From Lactobacillus sp. CBA3606 (GTDB lineage Bacteria; Bacillota; Bacilli; Lactobacillales; Lactobacillaceae): 64,000 nt of DNA. The position numbers and the translations under genes were made by a program. How positions within the stretch are numbered: the first letter of the stretch is position 1; every line of letters starts with the position of its first letter. Below, in pieces: positions 17,633 to 26,432 of the stretch. The stretch spans positions 62,001 through 126,000 of the forward strand of contig NZ_CP027194.1 of NCBI RefSeq assembly GCF_002970935.1, written 5' to 3'. The notes beneath the pieces were generated by a model that saw only the letters and a program-made list of their open reading frames with translations, was not told the DNA's origin and ran no database searches.

Positions 17633-17645
17633 TTTAGGTCCCTCC

Positions 17646-18527
17646 TTAGTCCTGATAATGCCGCATGAATAAGTCTTCAAGTGTCGGTGGCGTGGAAGTA
17701 AAGGTTTTAACATCAAATTTAGTTGCGGTTAATAAAACGGTGTTAAGGGCCTCATTATCGACTGAAAAAGTGGTGTGCGTGCCTTTTTGGACCCAATCAT
17801 GCACGCCGGGTAAGGCCTGTAAGCTGCTGGAATCTTGCGCTGTGACCATTGTAATCGTGGCCCGGGTTAAATGCCGGAGTTGGGCGAGTGATCCGGATTC
17901 GACGATGGTGCCTTTGCGAATGATGACGACCTTATCTGCTAGCCGTTCGACTTCACTTAAAATGTGTGAGGATAGCAAAATGGCTTTGCCAGCGGCTTTT
18001 AGTTGGGCCACCTCTGTTTGAAAAACAGCTTCCATCAAGGGGTCTAACCCAGAAGTGGGTTCATCAAAAATATAGAGGTCAGCATCGACGGATAGGGCGG
18101 CGATCAATCCAACTTTTTGGCGATTTCCTTTAGAGTAATTTTTCGCTTTTTTCTTAGGATCAAGTTCAAAGCGTTTGATGAGTGCGGCCCGCTTTTCGGG
18201 GTGACCGTGACCATGTAGTCGCATAAATAGATCGATAATCTCACCACCAGTTAGGTTTCCCCACAGCGCAACGTCACCGGGGACGTATGCGACCCGTTGA
18301 TGGATTTTCACACTATGTTGCCAGACATCTTCGCCAAAAATCGTGACGTCACCGGCATCGCGGTTGATGATTCCTAATAGGGTACGAATCGTGGTTGATT
18401 TACCGGCCCCATTCGGTCCAATAAACCCCACCACTTCACCGGCATTAACGGTAAAATTAATATCTTTTAACGCTTGAAATTTGCCAAACTTTTTTTGTAG
18501 TCCTTGGACGTTAACAATTGCTGTCAT
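17646..18527 (-). CDS. ABC transporter ATP-binding protein
   Basis: 293 aa. Walker A is GPNGAGKST, the signature region YSKGNRQKVGL is a degenerate LSGGQ as in many ABC-2 exporters, Walker B is LYIFDEPTSGLDP, and the switch His is in LLSSHIL. The start is placed at 18527 (MTAIVNVQGL), with GGGAGTG upstream. It energises the permease encoded by the next gene. Confidence 0.93.
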   Translation of the reverse strand: MTAIVNVQGLQKKFGKFQALKDINFTVNAGEVVGFIGPNGAGKSTTIRTLLGIINRDAGDVTIFGEDVWQHSVKIHQRVAYVPGDVALWGNLTGGEIIDLFMRLHGHGHPEKRAALIKRFELDPKKKAKNYSKGNRQKVGLIAALSVDADLYIFDEPTSGLDPLMEAVFQTEVAQLKAAGKAILLSSHILSEVERLADKVVIIRKGTIVESGSLAQLRHLTRATITMVTAQDSSSLQALPGVHDWVQKGTHTTFSVDNEALNTVLLTATKFDVKTFTSTPPTLEDLFMRHYQD

Positions 18528-18690
18528 TATCAGCACTCCCTTCAAAATTAACTTAATTGATGAATCCCATCATAGTCATTGTTGACTCGCTAGTCAATAG
18601 CAATCAAAAAAATAATAACCGGATTTTCGGCCTAATTGATAAAGGCAAACCAATCCTTGTCATCAGTGATGATTGCGGCTGTCATACAAC

Positions 18691-18736
18691 CTAAAAAACC
18701 GCATGTGAGCGCTTTTCTCAACACCCGGTTTTTTAG
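18691..18736 (-). terminator. Terminator of the usp gene
   Basis: CTAAAAAACCG pairs with CGGTTTTTTAG (11 bp) and an inner TGTGAG/CTCA helix extends the hairpin. It lies just beyond the leftward UspA gene. Confidence 0.75.
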
Positions 18737-18741
18737 TTGAA

Positions 18742-19182
18742 CTAGCGAATAACGGTGACTGTACAGGGGGCTTGGTCCACGACATAGCTTGTGGTGGAGC
18801 CCACTGCGACTCGATGTGGCGAATCTTTGCCGGTTGCCCCCATCACAATCAGGTCAATGTCAGGGTGTTGTTTAGCATAATCACGAATGGACCGTTTCGG
18901 ATTGCCATAGGTAATTTCGGTTTTAAAAACAGGAACGGGGGTGGTTGCCACAAATTGTTGGCGGTCATGCATATCGGCCCGAGCATGTGCAGCCTCGGCA
19001 TCCAGTAATTCATTGAGGACCGGATCTAAAGCTGGCGCATGATAGGCATTGTCATCAACCACATAAAGCGCGGTTAAGTTAGCGTGATGGCGTTGCGCAA
19101 TGTTCACGGCGGCTTCAAAGGCCACCTGAGCTTGGGCGGAACTGTCAACAGGAACTAAAATGTGTTTGTAGTTGTTAGGCAT
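18742..19182 (-). CDS. Universal stress protein, UspA family
   Basis: 146 aa. It opens with YKHILVPVDSS and ends with the ATP-binding loop LIVMGATGKD...VAVGSTTSYV, the G-2x-G-9x-G(S/T) pattern of ATP-binding Usp proteins. ATG 19182 is preceded by GGAGGTGGG; an upstream GTG overlaps that site. It is monocistronic. Usp proteins help cells survive starvation, acid and other stresses; no specific partner is seen. Confidence 0.92.
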   Translation of the reverse strand: MPNNYKHILVPVDSSAQAQVAFEAAVNIAQRHHANLTALYVVDDNAYHAPALDPVLNELLDAEAAHARADMHDRQQFVATTPVPVFKTEITYGNPKRSIRDYAKQHPDIDLIVMGATGKDSPHRVAVGSTTSYVVDQAPCTVTVIR

Positions 19183-19325
19183 GCTGCCCACCTCCAGTAA
19201 TTTCTTTTTATCATACCTGATGGCGTGCTGCTTGGAAAGTTAAATGCACCTTTTCAAGTAATTCCAGTAGGCAGTGTCGTTGGGGTAGCGTATATTTAAA
19301 ATAGGTTAAGAGGGGAGCTCAGCGG

Positions 19326-20621
19326 ATGATGTATCGAATGGGGCAACAATTACTGAAAATGGAAGCTTGGCTGAATCGACGACGGTATTTTCAAGCGATT
19401 CAAGCCACTTTGCAATTATTATTTCCAGTCGTCTTACTTGGGGCTTACGTGGACAGTGTGAATCAAGCAGTCTTTCAAAAAAATGGCTTTCTTAATCAAA
19501 TCTATGCCATCAGTCAGTGGTTACCCGGGTTTTCACATTTTGCTCGGTATACCACGTTATTAAGTGCTAGTCTGAATGGTTTGATTGCGGTTGCCGCAGC
19601 GTTTGCGGTGGCAAATTTTGTTGTGCGGTCGGCCCAACGGGACTATTTATTAGCTGGGCTGACGGCAACCTTGAGTTTTATGATGTTGAATTTTAACTTT
19701 GGAATCGCAACTAAAACGGATCAAGCGGCAGGGACATCATTTTTAACCACTAATTTAGGGATGCGGGGCTTTTTGCTCGCACTATTGGTCGGATTAATCA
19801 CCGGCGCTTTGTTTAATAAGTTGACGGCGCCTAGTCAGTCGATTTTTAACGAACGCCAGTGGTTAGCCCGGGTTAAAATGAATTGGCTACCGTTAGTTTT
19901 GACTTTAGGTGGGTTCAGCTTGCTAAGCTATGGGAGTAGTCTGGTGAATAAGACCGGTGTAAATGGCTTGTTTTATCTCGTTAGCCAATGGCCGTTTGTA
20001 AATCCTGGCACCGTGCTGGGTGCTATTTTAGGCGTCACATTTTTAAGTAATAGCTACTGGCTACTCGGGTTAGTTGGGCCCCTTGATTTTAGTGGGGACA
20101 GTTCGGTCAGTACGATTCAAAACTTAGAATATGCGCTCCAACATGGGTCGGCCTGGGGGGCGCCTAATCCAGTGACCGTGCAGACGATTTTTGATAGTTT
20201 TGCGAATGTGGGTGGTCCGGGGATGACGCTGGCGTTAATTATTGCCATTCTTTGGCAATCGCGGCATCGCCGGTATCGTCAAGTGGCTAAAGTCAGTTGG
20301 CTACCCAGTTTGTTTAACTTTAATCAGCCCTTGTTATTCGGGTTACCCTTAATTTTGCGACCGATTTTAGCGATTCCGTTTTTAGTGGCGCCTTTAGTGA
20401 CGACCCTCATCACATGGACTGCATTGAAGTTACAATGGATGCCACCAGTGGTTTATCCATTGCATCGCACCACACCAGGATTCTTGATGGGTTGGTTGGG
20501 GACCGGAGGCGATTGGCACGCCTTACTTGTGAGCGGGGTGAATCTCGTGGTCGCCACGGCTATTTATTTACCTTTCATTTGGTTAGACAATCAAGCAGTC
20601 AAAGGGGGAGCTAGCCGATGA
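19326..20621 (+). CDS. PTS EIIC-like membrane protein, second orphan copy
   Basis: 431 aa, about ten hydrophobic segments, clearly homologous to the product of 1321-2649 throughout. Shared marks include QAVFQKNGF near the N-terminus, FDSFANVGGPGMTLAL in the middle, LPSLFNFNQPLLFGLP and WMPPVVYPLHRTTPG near the end. No EIIA/EIIB gene is adjacent. The stop overlaps the hydrolase start in ATGA. Starts at the ATG after AGGGGAG. Same open question as the first copy: transporter without phosphorylation, or a partner of the extracellular hydrolase. Confidence 0.8.
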   Translation: MMYRMGQQLLKMEAWLNRRRYFQAIQATLQLLFPVVLLGAYVDSVNQAVFQKNGFLNQIYAISQWLPGFSHFARYTTLLSASLNGLIAVAAAFAVANFVVRSAQRDYLLAGLTATLSFMMLNFNFGIATKTDQAAGTSFLTTNLGMRGFLLALLVGLITGALFNKLTAPSQSIFNERQWLARVKMNWLPLVLTLGGFSLLSYGSSLVNKTGVNGLFYLVSQWPFVNPGTVLGAILGVTFLSNSYWLLGLVGPLDFSGDSSVSTIQNLEYALQHGSAWGAPNPVTVQTIFDSFANVGGPGMTLALIIAILWQSRHRRYRQVAKVSWLPSLFNFNQPLLFGLPLILRPILAIPFLVAPLVTTLITWTALKLQWMPPVVYPLHRTTPGFLMGWLGTGGDWHALLVSGVNLVVATAIYLPFIWLDNQAVKGGASR

Positions 20622-21484
20622 AGCATAATTGGTGGCGTTGGTTATTAGGTATTGTTATTTTAGTGGGGGTCAGTTGGCCGGCTTATAACTGGTCAAAAGC
20701 TAACATTAAAACGTTGAAGAATGCAGGTCGAACGCGGATGGCACCGGTCATCATGATTCCGGGGTCCAGTGCGACACAGAATCGCTTCGATACCCTGATT
20801 ACGGAATTGGGTAAAAAGACACCGCAAAAACACAGTGTGCTGAAGTTAACGGTTAAGACGGATGGCACGATTCAGTATCGTGGTAATCTGAGCCGCCGTG
20901 ATACGGCGCCCTTTATTGTGATTAGTTTTGAAAATAATAAAGACGGGCAAGCTAATATTGATAAGCAGGCGGTTTGGTTGAATACAGCGTTTAAAGCGTT
21001 AGTCAAAACATACGGGTTTAATCATTTTCGGGCGTTGGGGCATTCTAACGGTGGCCTAATCTGGACACTGTTTTTAGCGCGCTATCTAAAGCAATCACCG
21101 CAAGTCAGAATTGATCGCTTAATGACGATTGGGACGCCATATAATATGGAATCCACGAGTACCACAGCTAAGACCGGGATGTTTAAGGAGCTGTACCGGT
21201 ATCGCGAAGGCTTACCGAAAGCTTTAACGGTCTATTCAATCGCGGGAACCGAAAATTACACGAGTGATGGGACGGTTCCATACAATAGTGTGAATTATGG
21301 CAAGTACATCTTTCAAGACCAAGTGAAACACTTTACTGAAGTGACCGTTACGGGTGCAAATGCCGTGCATTCTGATCTACCACAAAATAAACAGATTGTG
21401 GCGTTGATTCGACAGTATCTGCTTGATGAAAATGTCTCGGATAAAATTAGGCGGCAAAATGCGCAACAAATGAAGCCGCAATAG
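20618..21484 (+). CDS. Membrane-anchored alpha/beta hydrolase (DUF915 family), second copy
   Basis: 288 aa. N-terminal signal anchor (about 6-24), then VIMIPGSSATQ and the nucleophile elbow GHSNGG (Ser143), a likely acid in TSDGTVP and a His in AVHSDLP. It is alignable along its full length with the product of 2639-3511. Its ATG overlaps the EIIC stop by four bases, so expression of the pair is coupled. Extracellular esterase-type activity is expected; the substrate is unknown. Confidence 0.88.
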   Translation: MKHNWWRWLLGIVILVGVSWPAYNWSKANIKTLKNAGRTRMAPVIMIPGSSATQNRFDTLITELGKKTPQKHSVLKLTVKTDGTIQYRGNLSRRDTAPFIVISFENNKDGQANIDKQAVWLNTAFKALVKTYGFNHFRALGHSNGGLIWTLFLARYLKQSPQVRIDRLMTIGTPYNMESTSTTAKTGMFKELYRYREGLPKALTVYSIAGTENYTSDGTVPYNSVNYGKYIFQDQVKHFTEVTVTGANAVHSDLPQNKQIVALIRQYLLDENVSDKIRRQNAQQMKPQ

Positions 21485-21516
21485 TTGCAAACTGACTTTT
21501 GGCAACTATAACGATA

Positions 21517-21565
21517 AAAAATAAGTGCTGCAAGAATTTTTTGGTTTCCGGCAGCACTTATTTTT
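21517..21565. terminator. Bidirectional terminator after the second EIIC/hydrolase pair
   Basis: A 15-bp stem (AAAAATAAGTGCTGC / GCAGCACTTATTTTT), loop about 19 nt, with A/T tracts on both sides, lies between the convergent hydrolase and small basic protein genes. Confidence 0.82.
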
Positions 21566-21581
21566 CAAATCAGTTTTCGTG

Positions 21582-21797
21582 TTAACGACGATGATGGCTG
21601 GAAACGTGATGTTTCGTCTCAACTTTTTTCTTAGTAGTTGACCGGTGCTTGGCTGGCCGTTTGATTTTCAAGCGTAAGCGTAGCAAGGTTCGCGGCATGG
21701 GCCGGCGAGCGGCATCAATCGTGGTGGTTGGTGTTAAAGCCAGACTGCCACCAATTCCTATAATGAGGATCAGTGTCATGAGTCGTCGTGTTTTCAA
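21582..21797 (-). CDS. Small secreted basic peptide
   Basis: 71 aa. A hydrophobic signal sequence (about 7-24) with a likely cleavage after TIDA (about residue 29) leaves a 40-residue mature part packed with Arg, Lys and His (LRLRLKIKRPAKHR, then HHVSSHHRR). TTG start eight bases after GGGGG. I do not recognise the family; a strongly cationic secreted peptide could bind wall polymers, and a bacteriocin-like role is a weaker possibility because no immunity or export gene is adjacent. Confidence 0.6.
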   Translation of the reverse strand: MKTRRLMTLILIIGIGGSLALTPTTTIDAARRPMPRTLLRLRLKIKRPAKHRSTTKKKVETKHHVSSHHRR

Positions 21798-21995
21798 AAT
21801 TAGTTTCCCCCTAACTAAACTGCTCCATTAGTTTATAAGTAATTGTGGTCGCCGTCAATCTAGGAGGATAATGATGACGTTTACAATCTTTTTACCGCCT
21901 GTTAACAAAGAATTAACGAAAACCGATGAAATGTGATTGTATTTTAGGCGTATTTCCTTTATGGTGAAGATATTATAAAAAAGGGGTTTACTTAA

Positions 21996-22442
21996 ATGAA
22001 TATTGAAATTTTAAACTCAGCGATTCAAGATTTACATTTTCAAATTATTTATGACCGTGATGAAACGAAAGATGAACCCGGCCAAGGGCAATTTAGTTAT
22101 ACACCAGCTAATCCAGATGTTAAAAAAACCTTTGGGGATGACGTCGTGCAAGCCCAATTAGACGTGACCTATAAGGAAGAAATGTACGATTTATCAGCAA
22201 CGGTCTTTGCCATTGTGCGTTTAAGTGGTGAAATGGTCAGCATGATTGAACGGCAAGCCAGTAACAAGCCGTTAGAAGATGATGAAAAAGGGATGCTAGA
22301 TAACCTAAACGGTGCGATTATTCCCGCTTTATCAGCTAAAGTACGGGCCTATGCTGCCTTGTTCTCAACGGAAGCTAGCAATTTTGCAGTGATGCCAGCG
22401 GATTTTGATGATAGTCAGGAAAATGCCCCTAAACCAGCCTAA
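21996..22442 (+). CDS. Cytosolic protein, DUF1149-like
   Basis: 148 aa, acidic, without membrane segments. Features: an N-terminal beta-strand opening (MNIEILNSAIQDLHFQI), a central VVQAQLDVTYKEEMYDLSAT and an AIVRLSGEM stretch. This matches what I recall of the DUF1149 (SecB-like fold) family of lactobacilli and streptococci; the assignment is moderate. ATG preceded by AAAAAAGGGG. It is followed by its own terminator and has no operon partner. Confidence 0.68.
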   Translation: MNIEILNSAIQDLHFQIIYDRDETKDEPGQGQFSYTPANPDVKKTFGDDVVQAQLDVTYKEEMYDLSATVFAIVRLSGEMVSMIERQASNKPLEDDEKGMLDNLNGAIIPALSAKVRAYAALFSTEASNFAVMPADFDDSQENAPKPA

Positions 22443-22476
22443 GCTTTAGGTGGTTAATAAAATAATGCTCCTTAGT

Positions 22477-22512
22477 AATGGCGTTTGAGTGCTGCTCAAA
22501 CGTTATTTTTTA
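22477..22512 (+). terminator. Terminator of DUF1149-like gene
   Basis: AATGGCGTTTGAG pairs with CTCAAACGTTATT (13 bp including two G-T pairs, loop TGCTG), followed by a T run. Confidence 0.88.
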
Positions 22513-22558
22513 TGGGCGAGTCATTTTGTTAAGTGAAAAAACGAAGTTACAAAACCAT

Positions 22559-22588
22559 TTGTGCAATTATTAACAATCGTGATATAAT
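22559..22588 (+). promoter_or_regulatory. Sigma-A promoter of the structured RNA
   Basis: TTGTGC (-35) and a consensus TATAAT (-10) are separated by 18 bp. Transcription would start near 22594-22596, at the base of the first hairpin of the RNA described next and more than 300 bp from the next coding start. Confidence 0.75.
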
Positions 22589-22594
22589 GGGAAT

Positions 22595-22835
22595 TGACCT
22601 CAATAGCAGTTGCTAGTTGGGATTAGGTCAAAAGGCGTTGTTAGCGTTAGCTTGCAATTATCTACGGACTGACGGCACCCTTGGTTGTCAAAGTTGGGGG
22701 TGGCGGTTTAACGAGTGTTAATCCGTCAGCACACATACTTTTAAAAGCACGATGCGCACATAGGATGAGAACCCCGGGTGTCCGCAAGGTCAATGGCGAT
22801 TGAATTACAACTTGGTAATTCGGTAGCCATTTTTG
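22595..22835 (+). ncRNA. Putative structured non-coding RNA of about 240 nt
   Basis: It is framed by a good promoter and an intrinsic terminator and contains no credible reading frame. Hairpin 1: TGACCT (22595) pairs with AGGTCA (ending 22630), with an inner TAGC-AGTT-GCTA. Hairpin 2: CTGACGG (22669) pairs with CCGTCAG (ending 22729), enclosing CACCC/GGGTG; an alternative pairing joins CGGACTGACGGCACCC segments to GGGTGTCCG at 22777-22784. Hairpin 3, the terminator: AATGGC (22792) and GAATTAC pair with GTAATTC and GCCATT (ending 22831), followed by TTTTT. I could not match it to tmRNA, RNase P, SRP RNA or a known riboswitch; a 6S-type RNA is the main alternative. Confidence 0.62.
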
Positions 22836-22921
22836 ATTACCCTGAGGGTTAAATTAATGCGATTAAAAAGCTGTAAAAATGATAATGAAAGCGTATACTA
22901 ACGGTGAGAGGAGTGACGATC

Positions 22922-23476
22922 ATGTTTAAACCAATGGCATCAATTTTTACAAATCATCAGATTGCTGGTCATTATCGTGCGATTGACCGAGCCAAACAAT
23001 GTATTGTGCCGTTTCATTTTGAAATTCAAGGCACTGAATATCCACAACCGGTACCGGAAAAGAACTGGTTACGCCGGCTATCGGGGACCCGGAGCGAGCA
23101 CTATGCGATGGTTGAATTGACACCGACAAAAGTGATTTTATGGTCGCCAGAGCGCCGGAATTTGGGTGAAATGGCGTTAACCGATATTAAACTTATTCAG
23201 GTGGGGGCTATTCGCTGGCATGTCACTCAAGGACTCGATCCGCGACATGCTTTTCGCGCAACTATTTTTGTTGTGACGGATGCGGGGAACTATTATTTTG
23301 CAAATTCAGATATGGAAGTTTTACCAGCTATTTTTAAGTTCGCCCATGCACACAGCATTCCGGTTGAAGACCCCTTACGTTTAATTCCATTATTGAAGGT
23401 TGGGTGGCAAGTCGCCGCTAAGACACTCCATGAAACCTATGCCCAGTTAGCGAAACATACTGGCTATCCAGATTAA
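22922..23476 (+). CDS. Conserved-looking hypothetical protein
   Basis: 184 aa, soluble, no signal peptide. It contains a beta-rich central part (VELTPTKVILWSPERRN and LIQVGAIRWHVTQGLDP) and an alpha-helical end. I do not recognise the family. ATG 22922 is chosen because GAGAGGAG lies eight bases upstream; an in-frame GTG at 22904 overlaps that site. It has its own promoter-like sequence downstream of the RNA terminator and convergent neighbour gdhA. Confidence 0.65.
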   Translation: MFKPMASIFTNHQIAGHYRAIDRAKQCIVPFHFEIQGTEYPQPVPEKNWLRRLSGTRSEHYAMVELTPTKVILWSPERRNLGEMALTDIKLIQVGAIRWHVTQGLDPRHAFRATIFVVTDAGNYYFANSDMEVLPAIFKFAHAHSIPVEDPLRLIPLLKVGWQVAAKTLHETYAQLAKHTGYPD

Positions 23477-23623
23477 TAAATGACGATTAGCTTAAAATAA
23501 GCATCGGACTAGTTAGCTTAGGCCATGTGATCAGGCCGCACATAACTTATGATAATTGTCTATTTGGCATGTAAATGTGGTTAATGTTGTTGGTCTCAAC
23601 AGCTATCAGTCACTTAAACAAAT

Positions 23624-23674
23624 AACCCCGTTCCAAGTCGCCGTTATCGTAACGGTCCTTGGAATGGGGGTTTT
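23624..23674. terminator. Bidirectional terminator between hypothetical gene and gdhA
   Basis: AACCCCGTTCCAAG...CCGTTA pairs with TAACGG...CTTGGAATGGGGGTT, a long imperfect hairpin ending in TTTT on the plus strand and T-rich on the minus strand, between the convergent genes. Confidence 0.8.
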
Positions 23675-23698
23675 AGGGTTGAGTTAAATTAGGGACTT

Positions 23699-25069
<1,371 letters not shown>

Positions 25070-25267
25070 TTAACTATCATTCATATTTTACTGGTTTTGT
25101 TCGGTAATTGCACGAGTTAAATCGCCTAATTTGCACCGGAATTTTGGTGATTATACCCGTCAAATTGAAAAATGGTTCGGTCGCTTAACACAAAAGGATG
25201 TTTGCGTGCATTCTGCCAAGTGGAGCCGTATCCTTACAACAATAAGAATTGGGGGATTATAGTAATT

Positions 25268-26413
25268 ATGAAGCGATGGCGGTTGACCTTGGAAATAGTA
25301 GTCGGTAGCGTAGTCGTGGTTAGTCTGATGGGACTGGCATTTCATGGTATTCGGACGACGCGGGTTAATTCGGCAACGGCGTCTAAACCATTGGTCAAAA
25401 AGACCGCGATGGCTGATACGGCATCAACGCGGCAATTGACGCAAGCCCAGGCGATGACTAAGATTACGGCCCTGGTTAAGCGGCGGCGAATTATGGGAAC
25501 GTTACTAGTGACGAACAATGGACCGACCGGTGTTCAGATTAAGTCATTTGGCGCGGCCAACGTAGCGCCACTTGAACCGAATACCGCGAATGAGGCCTAT
25601 CCGCTGGCATCATTACAAAAAGCCGTGACGGGGGCCATGATTCAACAGCTAATCAATGAAAAACGATTGTCAATGAGCACCCCACTAAGTACGTATTTGC
25701 CGCAAGTGCCCTATGCAAAGCAGATTACGATCCGTGAGTTATTAGATCACACGTCTGGTATTCGGATGAAGGAGACCACCCCATCAAAGCTGCTGCCAAC
25801 GGAAACCGCGCAACTTAATTATACGTTGACACATTTAATATCAACGAATCATCATACTTATGCGTATTCTAATGCGAATTTTACGGTGTTAGCTGGGGTC
25901 ATTCGCCAAGTAACCGGTCGCTCCTATCAAGCTAATTTACAAGCCAAGGTGTTAAAGCCACTGGGAATGCGGCATACGTACGCTTATAATGAGGTTCCAG
26001 CTAATGTCGTCAATCCAGTCGGCTATCGGCGGACCAATCTGGGGTTGCAACGGGTATTTTTGTCGAAACCGTTACAGTCTAGTGAGCTAGGATGTGGGAG
26101 CTTATATGCGAGTGTGGGCGATTATTATCGGTTTATGCAGGCGTTACTATCCGGTCGATTAGTTGGTCAGATGGGCCTTAACATGTTGACGGCGAATCAG
26201 CATTTGACCTACGCAGCGGGGGTTTATTATTTGGGTCAAGACAAGGTCCGCATTGGTGGGAGCGACAATGGCTTTCACACGTATTATATGGGGACGACGG
26301 ATGGCCGTGTGGGCGTTGTCTTATTCGATAATCAAGGGAATTTTAAACGAGATAACGCCGTTGGTTATGAGATTCAAGCAATTTTAGAACGGGCTGAACG
26401 GTTTAAACGTTAG
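25268..26413 (+). CDS. Secreted beta-lactamase-fold serine hydrolase (PF00144 type)
   Basis: 381 aa. N-terminal signal anchor (about 9-27). Serine beta-lactamase/DD-peptidase motifs: SLQK (Ser115, Lys118), YSN in YAYSNANFTVLAGVI, and a GGSDNG region near residue 337 in place of KTG. Such proteins trim or esterify cell-wall polymers (D-Ala-D-Ala carboxypeptidase, D-alanyl esterase). The start is placed at 25268 because GGGGGAT precedes it and the frame upstream has no ribosome site. It is followed 19 bp later by a paralogue; both sit at the edge of the polysaccharide region. Confidence 0.9.
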   Translation: MKRWRLTLEIVVGSVVVVSLMGLAFHGIRTTRVNSATASKPLVKKTAMADTASTRQLTQAQAMTKITALVKRRRIMGTLLVTNNGPTGVQIKSFGAANVAPLEPNTANEAYPLASLQKAVTGAMIQQLINEKRLSMSTPLSTYLPQVPYAKQITIRELLDHTSGIRMKETTPSKLLPTETAQLNYTLTHLISTNHHTYAYSNANFTVLAGVIRQVTGRSYQANLQAKVLKPLGMRHTYAYNEVPANVVNPVGYRRTNLGLQRVFLSKPLQSSELGCGSLYASVGDYYRFMQALLSGRLVGQMGLNMLTANQHLTYAAGVYYLGQDKVRIGGSDNGFHTYYMGTTDGRVGVVLFDNQGNFKRDNAVGYEIQAILERAERFKR

Positions 26414-26432
26414 CAAAATGGGGGATGTTAAG

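Noticed and set aside
22595-22835. Riboswitch for the downstream hypothetical gene (for example ydaO-type because of AATCCGTCAG)
   Set aside because: The remaining conserved elements of that class are absent, and a terminator plus about 85 bp separate the RNA from the coding start, so a stand-alone RNA is the better reading.
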